Of a stretch of 64,000 bases of DNA, positions 51,376 to 64,000 are shown piece after piece (position 1 is the first letter of the stretch; each line of letters opens with the position of its first letter). This stretch comes from Nautilus pompilius (lineage: Eukaryota; Mollusca; Cephalopoda; Nautilida; Nautilidae): positions 1,051,001-1,115,000 of the forward strand of contig JACATO010002187.1 in NCBI GenBank assembly GCA_018389105.1, read 5' to 3'. The translations under genes were made by a program, and so were the position numbers. Under the pieces are notes generated by a model. It did not search any database, was not told the origin of the DNA, and was given only the letters and a program-made list of their open reading frames with translations.

Positions 51376-51815
51376 ACAAGCCGGGCGTCCGCAAGGGGGT
51401 GTGGGAAGGGGGCAATTGTCCCCCAGCCCCCCCCCCCTCTCGACCCCGACCCCTTCCTGGGAAAACTGATGGTAATAGTGTAATGATGGCATTATCCCTA
51501 ACATTACGAGTAACAAACAACCTGCCCGGCAGAAAGGTCGTTCGGCGCAACGAGAAGGGGGTGAGGCTGAGGTCAGCAATGGCAGATGATCGTTTGCTTG
51601 GACTTTGTATGTTAAGTATTCATAGAGCTAAAGCTGTGCAGCCCAACAAGCAAGAACTTATTCAAAAACTAATCGATGAATTGGGACAAAACCAGAGACG
51701 TTTACAGTTTGTACTGAATAAGAATGCGCTCTGCTTCTGCATTTCTTTAAAACTGATGGTAGGAGAGGAGGCGACACAGCGGCAAAGGAACCATACCTTC
51801 GTCGAAAAATTAAAT
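51376..51815 (+). pseudogene. hAT transposon fragment (5' end joined to transposase C terminus)
   Basis: The left part, GCCGGGCGTCCGCAAGGGGG then GGGGGCAATTGTCCCCCAG and a C-run, is typical of the outer segment of some hAT elements. It runs into a transposase C-terminal piece at 51567-51716: LRSAMADDRLLGLCMLSIHR and, further on, RRLQFVL, matching the end of the dimerisation region of ZMYM1/ZNF862-like hAT transposases. The catalytic region between is absent, so the copy is internally deleted. No right end was identified. It differs from the 17-kb hAT copy in its end sequence. Confidence 0.6.
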
Positions 51816-54361
51816 TAAATTTTAAAACCTCTAAACGGATAAACATTTCAAAGTAAAAAAGAAGAAGAAAGAAATTATCGATCGAAATCGAATATCCTTG
51901 ATAGGTTTTTTTTTTTTTAAAAGAAAAGAAAATTAAATTAGTATCTTTTTGTTTTCTGACGTTGGTATGCTCTCGTAGCTGGGCACATCCTGATCTTTGT
52001 CCTTTTGTTCCTCATCCATCCACCAGGGGGAAAAGTCCTGCAGACATCCATAACGCCTCTAATGGCGGTTCAAGTGAATGGTGAGAAAAGAATTTTAAAA
52101 ATTCTTTTTATTTAAATAGAATTAAGTCAAAACAGACAACACAAACACGTTATTCTAACATATATATTTGTACAGATTCCCCTATTCGAAAAAAAAAAAA
52201 GAAAAAATAACGTCAAGATTAATTTGTTGGAGTCTTCTTCTCCAAGGAAGATCGAACTTGGCAGTCTCAGAACCGTTCAGAGGCTGTCATCGACGGTGGC
52301 AACGAACAACGGAGGAAGCTGATAGTTGACAGTGTCCGGTGTCTGGCAGTGGTGGTGCCGTTACCGAGAACGTCCGGGGCACATCGCTGAGGACAGAGCC
52401 GCGACGGCCTTTCTCCAACATGTCGTACATTGGGACGGAGGAACCTGACTCTTTGAACACCCTGAAGCAGTCTGAGGCTTTGCAAGCGAAGGCGTGGTCT
52501 TCACATTTCCATCCATCCTGTTCGATCTCGACCACTTGAAGTATGGCGGAATGTTGCGAAGCCACTGATGTGCGGTCAGAGTACCCCACAGTACAAACAA
52601 ATTAGGAATTTAGCTATCTTCATTTACCTAAAAGTAATAGATTACGGGTACGTGTACTTAGCTCATTAGTTTACGCTTGTGTCCGCGTGTGTGTGAGGAA
52701 CAAAAATCGAAGTTACTACCTTCCTCCCATCTTACATCTTTAAAGCCAGTGAGCGCCATTTTCTTTTTAGGGGAACCCAGCCAAGCACCCGTATGTGATC
52801 AGGTCGGACACTCCCTCAACAGCGAGTTCATCTGCCCCGTCCATTCTCCCAAGAAGTGTGATGCCAAAGGCACGCGGCACCCCGGCCGCCCAAAGATATC
52901 ATGCATCCAGTAGTTTGTCTGTTTAGGGAGCAAGACTTAACCCTTGCAGGACCGGCTTCCCGGCTCTTTCAGCTGTTGCACTTACAGTCGTCGCGGGTGG
53001 CCGATGTGAACAAGCTCGCCTTCCGTTCTTGGTGTGACCTACATATGGACGGGTCCCTCGCGTGTCAGCGGGTTGTAACCTCTACAGACGAGGAGTCAAA
53101 AGTTCACCAAATCACATAATCTGGACGCGCGTGGGGCTGGGAAAGGGGTTGTTCTAGGCCTTTGAATGCGTGTATTTATAATCGCGCGGTATGGCGGATT
53201 TCTTGGGATAAAGCGGTTGTTGTTTTGGTAGGGAGAGAGGAGGTTGCTTCCATTGATGGACGTCTGCTAATCTTCATTTAGAATACACTTTCGCTTGTTG
53301 GCCAAGGGAGTGATCCTTGACCTTATTTCCATACCCTACCAAAAAAGAGAAAGGGATGAAACAGCATTCTCTTCATCCAGACGGGAGAACTCGGGGAATT
53401 GCTCGCGGTTGCTTTCATAGGTTCAACAGGGCTGGATGGAAACGATATTTTGATAAATAAATAAGGACCAAATGCCGTTTAAAACCCCATTTAGTAATTA
53501 GGATACACGGCAACTTTGTGCGGAAACCTTGGTCAATTCCCCCGTCACGATCTGTTACGTTCCGTGTTTTCGAACTTCTTCTAAACATTGGAAACCACCA
53601 ATGGTGTTCATCAGCTTGTTATAGCTGACACCGCCCGTACTAGCGAACGCTGGACACGACTGGGATGTTCCAATGCTTAGAAGCCTGATGCCATTGATTA
53701 CATGAACGAATATCGTTTCCTTGTTGGCAATGCATTTTCAGAGCAGCCAAGACAGGGAACTTCTTCCCTAACAGTCTAGCATACTGCAAACAACAACAAC
53801 AACAAAAAACATCAAAAGGTGCAGAAAAATAGACACTACAAGCACTGATTTCTCACGTTGTCAAACACACCTGTTAGATTTTTGCAAAGAAACTAAACAC
53901 GCGCACCGTTCTTCGAGTCACAACTTTTGCTAAACCAAAAAAAAAGGGAGAAGAGAAGAAAATGCCCAACTCTCAATACAGATCTTTCTCTTCGGCCCAG
54001 CATTTGCAAAACTACTTTTTGGCTCGGTGATTGGTCGGTGTGACAACAGCAAAATACTCAACAGAACATCTGATCTTTCATCAGTAAACCTAATTTGTTT
54101 AGCAAAACAAACAAACAAGGAAGTCTTGTTTCTTGGAGAGTTTCCAGATCTTTATACACAGATTATGCGGGGATTGGTTGACGTCCATGAGAAGTAGGTG
54201 CGCGTGCGTGTAACCATGGAAAGTTCTTTTGATTTTTAATGTTAGGCTGATTTTTTAGGTACCTACCCATCTGAGTCGTTCATACCTCGATGGGGATTTT
54301 TAATCCCCCCCCCATTAAATGCTAATTATCAAATGAAACAAAAAAGTTGGTTTTCAGAAAG
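51816..54361. other. Non-coding stretch with unassigned open frames
   Basis: Less AT-rich than average. The minus strand at 52589-52287 is open for 100 codons with protein-like composition (WKCEDHAFACKASDCFRVFK), but it has no ATG start and I recognise no family. The plus strand over the same bases is also open (52339-52539). Frames at 52677-52913 and 52901-53119 are also unassigned. None has clear splice sites, so no gene is called. Confidence 0.35.
52018..52031 (+). promoter_or_regulatory. CTCF-like motif
   Basis: TCCACCAGGGGGAA resembles the plus-strand CTCF core CCACCAGGGGGCGC, lacking the final GCGC part. It points away from the 51.1-kb motif. Confidence 0.3.
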
Positions 54362-55717
54362 TAATTGAAAATAATTATGAAAACACATAAGATATGCATA
54401 AATAATGAGCAATCGAAACTAAGAGACTATGTAATACATATTCAAGGTATTTTTACTTAAAGTGTACAAAAGCAAAGTGAATACGTTGTACGGTGCATTA
54501 GTATTTGGTGTGTGGGCCGTTTGCTTTACTTAGAGCACGACACCTTGTTTCCATGCTGCCAGGTGGGATATCAATGTATGACCGGGGACTGTTGTTCTAA
54601 ATATCCTGTAGTACTTTCCACAATTCATCCAAGGCGTTTGGTTGCCATCTGACTTTCTCGGTAGCTATATGAACCCCATATAGCTTCAATGATTTCACAT
54701 CAGAGCTTTGTGCGGGTAAAAGTATCCCTGTAAGCGTTCCATTAACCTATTTACCGTTCCAGATAGTTTTTTTCCGCCATATTGGCTGCGTGCTTGGGAA
54801 TCATTGTCATGTTGGAAAATGAACCTTCGCCCAACGGGATGTCTTCCTAGTGGAATGATATAATCGATTGGAACCGGACCTACCTGTTAGTATACATTAA
54901 ATTTTATGCAAGTCTCTGGACATCCTTAGTTGATCTGCAATCCCCTAGGCTTGTATCGATCCACCTCCGAGCTTTACTGTATCTGTTGTACACTGACTGT
55001 TATACTCTGTTCCCCGGTCCACCTTCAAACAAACTACCGTTGGTTATTGCCAAACTCATCTGTAAAGAGCAGCTTCTCCAAGGTTTGGTAATCCCCTGGT
55101 GCCATTTTCCGCTGTTCATCTCAGCTTCGCCGTTTATTTGCGTCTCCTCAGCAAAGATTTCCGGGCAGCTGAACATCCATCGAGACCACTTCCCACTAAT
55201 GTGCATCTCGAAGAAACATTAACACACGTACTTGCAGTGAGATTATTCGCGAAATTTCTATTGACTCGTCGTCTTTCACGTAGAGAACGCACCCTGAGGT
55301 ACTCAACATCACTTTTAGAGAAGTTGGATTTTCTTTCTCGACCGCGTCTATTGTCGATGTACCAATTGCGCGTATCCTCCACTTCCTCGGAGTTTTCCAT
55401 ACAGCTCCTTCTGAAGCATTATGTCGGGCTGCAATCTACCGCAGGCAGTAACCTTCATTAGCCAAGACGTTGATTTTTATATAATTGTCATGCGATATTT
55501 CCTTCAAGAGCCATATTATTCACTTTTTTATAATGGTGCCATTGCCTATGGTTGTGTAGTCCTTCTACAGGTGTGGCACTTTCTGATCACGTACGTGAAA
55601 ACCAATCAGTCTACTATACTAACGCATTACTGCACTATGGAGCATTTCATTTTTTACACATGAGATGCGATTCTATTGCGTGCTATCTCGTTTTCTATAA
55701 TTATTTTCAATACTGTA
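54362..55717 (-). pseudogene. Tc1/mariner transposon, near full length, transposase broken
   Basis: The left end TAATTGAAAATAATTATGAA and the right end, read on the minus strand, TACAGTATTGAAAATAATTA form inverted ends sharing TTGAAAATAATTAT. On the minus strand, 55400-55134 encodes GRERKSNFSKSDVEYLRVRS and then LRERRRVNRNFANNL, the helix-turn-helix/GRPR-like region of Tc1 transposases, continuing with a GLDGCSAARKSLL linker. Downstream minus-strand pieces (55206-55000 and beyond to about 54500) carry the diverged DDE region. Frameshifts break the ORF. The copy is less decayed than its relative at 14.6-15.2 kb. Confidence 0.75.
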
Positions 55718-57047
<1,330 letters not shown>

Positions 57048-57310
57048 CGGTAATTAGGTTGAAAGGGAAACTCGTGCGGCTGAACACAAATAAAGCATTT
57101 TTTTTTTAGATGGGGCAGAGAGTCTACTATGTGAATGTAAATATTTACAATTCAGGGAAACTACAAAGAGCTTTGTAATTGTGCACTTATCTGCTACCAA
57201 CAGCGCCCACCTTTATGTGAATCACGCCGGCTTTTGTCAGGTAAGTTATTTAGAAGTATCATTTATGCGATAAAAGTATGAATGGTCTATGCTTGGTTAA
57301 CTGATGAAAA

Positions 57311-57324
57311 TTAATAATAATATA

Positions 57325-57371
<47 letters not shown>
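57311..57371 (+). repeat. (ATT)n microsatellite
   Basis: ATT triplets preceded by ATAATATATATTATT. Complementary to the (ATA)n tract 270 bp upstream. Confidence 0.95.
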
Positions 57372-57373
<2 letters not shown>

Positions 57374-57612
57374 TAAAAGTAAATCGAATATTGACATCAG
57401 TTATCCAAGAGCGACAGCAACAACAAAACAGAAGGAAATAAAAGGGATAAGATGCAACAATAGAAACAATGATGTAACTAACAAAAGGATTTGTGGTTAA
57501 TGAGGCATTGTATTGGTTAGTTAAATTGTTTGTTGGTCGTTCGTGTTTTTTGGTTAAGTTCAGTAGATTTTTTTAAAATTTCTCTCGGTCGGGTGAGTGA
57601 TTCCGCTTGGAG

Positions 57613-57699
57613 ATGATGGACAGTGGTAGAGTATCCGCCGGAGACGACGTCTCAGTACCAGGGAGGCAGAGAGAGAGAGAGAGCTGGGCGGTCCACTGG
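57613..57699 (+). CDS. Candidate first exon, product unknown
   Basis: Open from ATG (57613) for 29 codons (start MMDSGRVSAGDD, end ESWAVHW) to the strong donor GTAAGT. Part of it is a (GA)n run encoding RERE. It could be 5' UTR rather than coding. No family resemblance. Confidence 0.25.
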
Positions 57700-58510
57700 G
57701 TAAGTAGGTTAGCATTCTTCCCGACTCCGCTCGGTCTAAATCTCCACTTCCTTCACGCACTCAGTCGGCCGCCGGCCGCACCAAGATTAGATAACTCACT
57801 TGGTGAGTGTGTGTGTGGGGGGGGGGGATTTGTGACCGTGCCCCCCCCCCACAACCACTCCCCGGTGACCTTCGGCTTATCTGGCTGGCTGGCTGGGAGT
57901 CGCTTTCATTCATAGCGAGCCCGGTTGCGATCCCCTCCCACATACCTCCGCCGGTCACGCTAGGTAGGGAGCGCTTGTTGCTGCCGCCTCGAGCGCGACC
58001 TGATTCTGGCGGCCGAAGTAGGTGACCTACCTACAGAGAGAGAGAGAGCCATGCACGCGGGGGGCCAGTCCGTCTGCGCCACGCCCACAAAAAAACGGCG
58101 GCGGCGCTTACAAACGGCTGACGGGAAACCGCGAACGAAAGGCGCTTAACCCTTCCCCCACCGCCTCCCGTTTTAAATAAAATGGTGATAAAAACGCAGA
58201 GACGGCGGGACGGGGTTTTCCCCGGCACCGACCCCCACCCAATCCCAACCTCGGGCCCTTTTCGTTTAGCTCGACCCATTTTCGTGGGTTGGCACCGCTG
58301 CCAGGGAGGGAGGGAGAGAGAGAGAGAGAGGGGAAACAAACCAACGGGTTCTCGGAAAAATACAAAGACTATTGTTCGCCATCTTCACAGCGGCCGCCTG
58401 ACCCCTATCGTCCCCCTCTCTCCTCCGCAGGTGTGTTTGTCGAGAACCGCCGCGAGTAGGATTAGGGCCGCCGATGACGGCCCCAGCCGCTCTGTTTCGT
58501 TTCGGGGGCC

Positions 58511-58555
58511 ATGGCTGGTTCCAGGTTTTGCCGTTACCTTTTCTCTACCTTGATG
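58511..58555 (+). CDS. Candidate first coding exon, product unknown
   Basis: ATG in a near-ideal context (GGGGGCCATGG) opens 15 codons, MAGSRFCRYLFSTLM, to the donor GTGAGA. The Arg-bearing, hydrophobic, acid-free start would suit a mitochondrial presequence, but it is too short to identify. The next exon would lie to the right and was not found. Confidence 0.3.
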
Positions 58556-58966
58556 GTGAGACGCGCGGGGGGAACTAACCAAAGCGTACAGTACCACAGT
58601 TTTGTTGTTGTTGTTTGTTACTATAACCGCGCATTAAAAGCACAACTAACTGCCAAATTAGCGTTAGGCGGTTTACGACATGTCTCCGAAGGTTAGTAGC
58701 ATAGTCAACCAACCCTTCGCTGCGCTAATTCGCCATGGGAGATAACCCAATGATATTCCTGACAGATTTAGTTTAAAAAAAAAAAAGAGTGAGAGATGAA
58801 GGTGAGGCGCAAATGTACGTTGAGAGTTATCTCCCATGTTCTTGTTTCAAATGAGACGTCCCAAATCCGCGACTTATATCTGATTCACTGTGTACTTGTA
58901 ATATATTGTATTGGGGTACTGTGTGCAGGGTTAGGGTTAAAAATGAAACTACAGAACGTCTGAACT

Positions 58967-59028
58967 ATAAAATAATAATAATAATAATAATATAATAATA
59001 ATAATAAAATAATAATAATAATAATACA
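58967..59028 (+). repeat. Interrupted (ATA)n microsatellite
   Basis: AAT triplets with two single-base interruptions. Confidence 0.9.
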
Positions 59029-59784
59029 AAAAGTATATGGGAGATATTTGTCTTGAAAACTGTTTGCTTTATTTTAAACGCAAAGCCCTAAATCATCTAA
59101 TGTAGCTTATTTTCTAAGGGAAGTAACCCCGTCTGGCATCACTTAAATAATCGGGTAACTCGTCAATACACATATATTTATAAATCTAGATACGTCCGTA
59201 ATCGCAAGTAACCCCCCCCCTGTATTTTTTTTATTAGAGCTCTACACCCACCCTCCTACCTGATCCTGAAGCTTCTAAAACTATAAACATTACAGATAAT
59301 ATGATCTTCCGAAATTTGGATGAGATGCACATTCACTACCTTTCTAGGAACACCTCTATTACCATTGTTAGTCCCATTGTTACGCCACTTAATAAATCTA
59401 GTTATATTTCTAAAGGGAAAAAGCCACCTTTCTGATGATGCTAAATTTTAAGAAACAGTAATTTTTTTATTCAGACGAAACGGTTTTGAACGATGGATGC
59501 AAAGATATTTACTAACCTTAAAAAATGACCATAATATTTCTGAATTAATTTACACATTTATGTTCTTTGATTCATGTGCTGGTAGTATTTATGAAATACC
59601 TAAGTGACATAAGATGGTTGCCCAGTTTGTCTAACTCATAACTACAGTTTATTTTATTCTTTTTTTTTGTTACTATTTTGGTTACCATTTTTACAAATAA
59701 ATATACAAGAACAGACAATTATGGTTTTAGACCAAAAGTTCAAACAGAATTTTCAAAATAAAGTTATACAGTTAGCTAGATCAT
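59029..59784. other. Non-coding stretch
   Basis: No gene is supported. The text near 59230-59430 has slightly more complex sequence but stops in all frames. Confidence 0.4.
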
Positions 59785-60065
59785 GGGCTGCATGGTAGTC
59801 CAGCTCAATTTGGGGGTACTGCCGCCCTGGCATAGTTTCTTTTTGGTCTTCTTCCACAGCCAACCGTGGGTTTCTTCCCACATCTAGAAAAAGAAAAATT
59901 CTAGTGGGGATTTTTCTGGTTGCTCATGGTGGAAGTTCCGCTGGTAAATCTTGACTGGCTGGAATAGGCCATACTCAAGTAGCTTGCCTGGTCACCAAGG
60001 CAGATGCCTCACACTTGACCTTTCTAACTCGCTGCTGTGAGATGTCCTCGATGGTAGTATAATAT
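59785..60065 (+). mobile_element. SINE copy, plus orientation
   Basis: The head is poorly preserved (GGCTGCATGGTAGTCCAGCT). The body is clear: CCAACCGTGGGTTTCTTCCC, ACATCTAGAAAAAGAAAAAT and TCTAGTGGGGATTTTTCTGG. The 3' part runs to about 60065 and holds CTTGCCTGGTCACC. Confidence 0.6.
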
Positions 60066-61416
60066 ATTTCACTGATGCTTGTCTCCAGAATCCTTATCAT
60101 TATTCAAATGTTACCACAAAATGTATTTTTTTTAAATGACTGCTAACTCTAGCAATCCATGCCATTTCTTTTCTCATCTTTATTTACAAACATTTGTTCT
60201 TACTGATTATCCGCAATTGTGCCCATTCTTGCCACTAATGAATTGGTATGTTGTTGAAATTTTTGCTTTTCGTCCACTGACAATGTTAGTAGATTCTCAG
60301 ATGGCTGACTACATAATATTCCACTTCTATCATGGGCACTAAAACTTATGGTTAACTTTCTTTTCTAGAGGAAGAAACCAGCAGCATTAACATTAATCTG
60401 TATTGTAAACCTACACTCATCAACTTATAAAATGGTATTATTCTTGTTCTACTTTGCATTGAAGGAAAGCTTCTTTCTATTCTTGTTTACTGTGTATATA
60501 AAATTTGTTTTTCTAGGTACTACTAATAGCCCCACTATAGAGACACTTAATTAAAATAATTATTTCTGTATATCACACGTTTTCATTTAAGAACCACATT
60601 TCTATCCTGAGAAACTGCACATAGACAATAAAATGAAAGCAAATGTAAAGTGTACTTGCTGGATCACTTGGCTATTGGGGGTTTCTTTGCTCATTTTTAT
60701 AGACTAGTGGAATCTGAAAAGTGGCTTCTGGTGTTTAGTTTGATTAACCAATTAAAAGTACTGCTATGGTCACTAACTAATCAAAACAATTATACTAACC
60801 AATTGGTGAGCCCCTTCATACCTTAATTAACATATTAGTTTGTAGTTTGTTTGTCAAAACTAGACAGAAAAACAAATGGTTCAGCTATTTACTTTGACAT
60901 ATGCACACATGCTTTTCCAGTGCCTTATATTCTATTTTCCTATATTGCTACTCTCTTCCTGGCCTTTGGCTGGATGCTGATTCATCATGCACCTAGCATG
61001 GTGAATCGGGCAAAAAAAAAGTCGCCATTACAATATCAACTTTCCAGGGTAGTAGTAGAAGGCAACCTTGTCTCCTTGCAGGCACCTAAACCATTCTGAA
61101 CACATGCTTAATGATTCCTGCTAACAATTTTCCGATTAATCAACTCCCTTTTTGATTTGAATGTAGGCACTAGTTTTCATTAAAGCCACCCTACAGCCCA
61201 GTCATAATATTTGATGAATACAAAAATGTTCTTGTCACTTCCAAACCTAAACAAAACTCTGCAAGAGAGCACTAAAAATTCTCCCAAACTGTAGCAGTTC
61301 TGTGACTAGTATTTCCTCCTGACCACTCGTCCATGCAATCCAGCAATTCCTAATATTTTGAGGCCTACTGGTGGTTTCTCTCAACCCTTTCCTAACTTGT
61401 GAAGCAGTTTTTCTTA
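60066..61416. other. Non-coding stretch
   Basis: Nothing recognised. Frames at 60136-60342 and 60851-61099 have no splice context. Confidence 0.4.
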
Positions 61417-61611
61417 GGTAACCATCTCCAGCTGATCCATGTCTACAGCATCATTGGTAACCATCTCAAGCTTACCCGTGTCTACAGCATCATTGGTAAC
61501 CATCTCAAGCTTACCCGTGTCTACAGCATCATTGGTAACCATCTCAAGCTGGCCCGTGTCTACAGCATCATTGGTAACCATCTCCAGCTGACCCGTGTCT
61601 ACAGCATCATT
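61417..61611 (+). repeat. 39-bp minisatellite, five units
   Basis: Exactly five 39-bp units (61417-61611) of the form GGTAACCATCTCAAGCTTAC followed by CCGTGTCTACAGCATCATT. The first and last units have CTCCAGCTGA in place of CTCAAGCTTA. The period is 13 codons, so the array is open on both strands: plus HLKLTRVYSIIGN, minus NDAVDTGKLEMVT. Flanking frames are short and no start or splice context supports translation. Confidence 0.95.
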
Positions 61612-61679
61612 GCATCCAATTACAAGGCTACACTCACTTTCCTCACCAAAGCCATAATCCAACTGTCAGATTAGCATTT

Positions 61680-64000
61680 CCTCCTTTGGTTTTCAAGGAG
61701 ATAAAACAATGAAATTGCTTCTTTATATTAGCTTTTACAGAAAATTTATTTGCATTTGTTCTGCTGAATAATTCTTGGACAGAAATTTCCAAGTGGGATA
61801 GACAGTATATAATTAGCATACAAGGGAAGACAAAAAAAGAGCCACTTATTATTTTCATAAGTGGCTTTCACTGATCTTAGTTTGAACCTAAATGGTAACA
61901 TTTAAAATATATACACTTTTCTTTTAACAAGACAAATTTGCCTCTAAATTTAATAAAACTTGTTTTCAATACACATTCACTGTATTATATAAAGGTATGC
62001 ATAAACCAAACTACCATACAAGTGTGTATAAAATTTAACTGTCTCCCTATTTTGGTAGTTTTAGGCTAATTTAATAGAAAAATTTAGTCCATCCTCCCCC
62101 CCACAGTTCAACGCATATTTATTTTAAACTGCTGACCAAAGTTGCTTAATGAGAAAGTGGAATTTGACTCTTGATTCAACAGAGATACTTCGTGATAAAA
62201 CTAAAACTGGGTGTTTTCTGTTTAATAGTAACATTATACATGGGCTAGTAATCACTTCCCGCACACTTTTGAAGTTATCATCATTACAAGTCTTTAAAAA
62301 AAATAATGGTAAACAAATGCTTTAAATTCTGCCCAACTTTAAATCTTGAAACTAACTAAAAAAAAAAAAATTAAGTTGAATTCAAAATAGTTTTTTTTTT
62401 AAAACCAATTAAAGAATCTTGGTAAATACTAACAGGTTGTGTGCCGTGTCAAGTCAATTGTGCAACATTTCAGCTATTACACTTTGGGCAATATGTATGA
62501 ATATTTACTAATTCAGAATAATTGTGTACTTGCACACGAAAAGGAATTTTCTGTAAAAAGTTTTAAATTTAAAGAAAAGTCCTTAAAAACTAACAAACAT
62601 TGAGAAACAAGCACTGTAGAAAAAAGAAAAAAGTTTTATTATTCAAATGGTATATTTTAAAATATATTTATATTTACACTGTACAGTTTGAGTCTTTGGC
62701 ACATGGACTTGAAATAATATAACTATAACAAACAACAATAATGCAGCATCATCTACATGTATCTTCATGTATGTATTTCACCAAGATAACTGAACATTTG
62801 GTTTGCCCAGCAAGCATGTTACACTGATGTTCAGCCATATTTCCAAGTGAACTCTTAATTTCAACTTCCCAGTAAGCCTGCTTTACTATTCTGCCATACT
62901 GGCAAGTTAGCTAAAGGATACTTGTCTGTTTGTTTGTTTCTTTTTAGAGGAAAAAAAAAAAAAAAATACCATTATATCACATTGCCAGACTAATTATATC
63001 TCTGAAAAAATATACAGCCCTGAGAATGAGTCGAGTATTAGACTCAGCAACTTTACTTACATATATTTAATGTTTGACAAAACTAAAATTGGATTACAAA
63101 TTCAACCTTGTTTAACAAAACTAAGTTTATTTTAAGATGGAAGTAATCAGCAGCACGAAAGTAAGTACAAACAAGAGTTAGTTTATTCCAGTGCCAGCTT
63201 GGTGGACGGCCTGTTCCATATTAATATCAAGAGCAAGGTGCGTACAAATGTCGAAACTTGATTTGTTCAGTGCTCGCACAAAAATTCCCCGTAGAAATTC
63301 ACATTTACATTAGTTTTCAAAATTATATTCTTTCCGAATTCTACGCGTTACAATTACTCATGAAGGGAGAATGGTTAATTATTAACAAATTAAGGAAAAG
63401 ATAGCCAATTCCTTCAAACTAAGTTGGGGCTTCCAGTACTATTTTGTGAGATTCTTTTGCTAAAGAAATCCCTTATACTATAGCACGCCACATAAATTAA
63501 AGAGAGACAACATGATGACGACTAATTTACACGAGTGTAAAATTAAATCTATTTGCATCAGTTGAACCAAAAAAGTATTAAAAAGCAGAGATTGTGGAAA
63601 ATACAGTTCCAGACAAACCTTACAGAAAAGATTTGCCTTAATTACATTTTGTAAACGACAATAATTATTTTTAAAAATAAATAAGTAATATATATATGTA
63701 TATACACACATTGCATTATTATTAATTAGGTCCATTAGAAGTTAAAATCATCAACTGGCATTGAAAATGTCTAACCCAGCACAAACAGTAACATCTTTCA
63801 TTGCTGGTCAGTACTCATATGAAACTTTACAAGCCTTTGAATAATAGTGGAAATGTGTTTTAATATAAACTGTCAAAGAATTTGCGAAAAAGCCGCTTGA
63901 CTTTTCACTTCAGCAGTGATTCGACTGGACACTGGTTTTTGATGTTAAAATAATCAGTACTGACTAACATAAAACACTAATAAATATTAAGTACAGAAAT
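61680..64000. other. Non-coding stretch
   Basis: AT-rich with poly-A runs near 62358-62370 and 62950-62965. No gene or element is recognised up to the window edge. Confidence 0.45.

Larger units (their letters stand above)
57560..58600 (+). promoter_or_regulatory. Second GC/CpG-rich island, probable promoter
   Basis: CpG density and GC content rise sharply, with CCGCCGG, GCGGCCGC, GGCGGCGGCGC and several (GA)n runs. The minus strand has the YY1-like AAGATGGCGAA near 58373-58383. Plus-strand donors GTAAGT (57700) and GTGAG (58556) follow ATGs. No TATA box is evident. I infer a start region for a gene running right. Its identity is unknown. Confidence 0.5.

Noticed and set aside
52287-52600. 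Overlapping minus-strand frames of 79-100 codons with protein-like composition
   Set aside because: No ATG start, two overlapping frames and an opposite-strand frame all open, and no family recognised. Kept only as a note in the region description.

Overview
This is a eukaryotic, animal window: AT-rich, gene-poor, with wide non-coding spaces, many microsatellites, and DNA transposons, SINEs and a LINE at different stages of decay. The one host gene that can be named is FOXK. Its first coding exon lies on the minus strand at 31819-32177 and holds most of a forkhead-associated (FHA) domain. The FOXK protein, the very large intron, the repeat mix and the (ATA)n tracts fit a lophotrochozoan, probably a mollusc; a cephalopod is plausible but not proven from sequence alone.

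Layout. (1) 1-31818 is downstream of FOXK exon 1. No forkhead-domain exon was recognised there, so it is probably FOXK intron 1. It holds a decayed ZBED-type hAT transposase (887-3062), one well-bounded unidentified minus-strand exon (4227-4354), a two-copy dispersed repeat (about 8.25-9.9 kb and 12.8-13.8 kb), a Tc1 fragment (14.6-15.2 kb), a hAT copy with both ends and its target-site duplication (17174-18695), and several tRNA-derived SINEs. (2) 30.7-32.9 kb is a GC/CpG-rich promoter region around FOXK exon 1. YY1-, forkhead- and ZNF143-like sites lie within about 110 bp upstream of the start codon. (3) 33441-34828 is a 24-unit satellite of 58 bp. It is followed directly by the 3' tail of a LINE and then a second, nearly complete but broken copy of the same LINE (to about 38.8 kb). 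(4) 38.8-57 kb is repeat-dominated: Tc1/mariner copies at 43.4, 49.5 and 54.4 kb, a Tigger/pogo deletion derivative at 46.9 kb, two palindromic 77-78 bp MITEs, a hAT fragment at 51.4 kb, and scattered SINE pieces. (5) 57.56-58.6 kb is a second GC/CpG-rich island with good splice donors and a strong start-codon context on the plus strand. It looks like the start of another, unidentified gene that would run rightward out of the window. (6) 59-64 kb is mostly non-coding, with one SINE and a perfect-period 39-bp minisatellite.

No complete host gene, rRNA, tRNA gene or operon-like structure is visible. FOXK is transcribed leftward from the 32-kb island, and the putative second gene would be transcribed rightward from the 58-kb island, so the two promoters would be divergent and about 25 kb apart with repeats between them. 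All transposon genes seen are broken.
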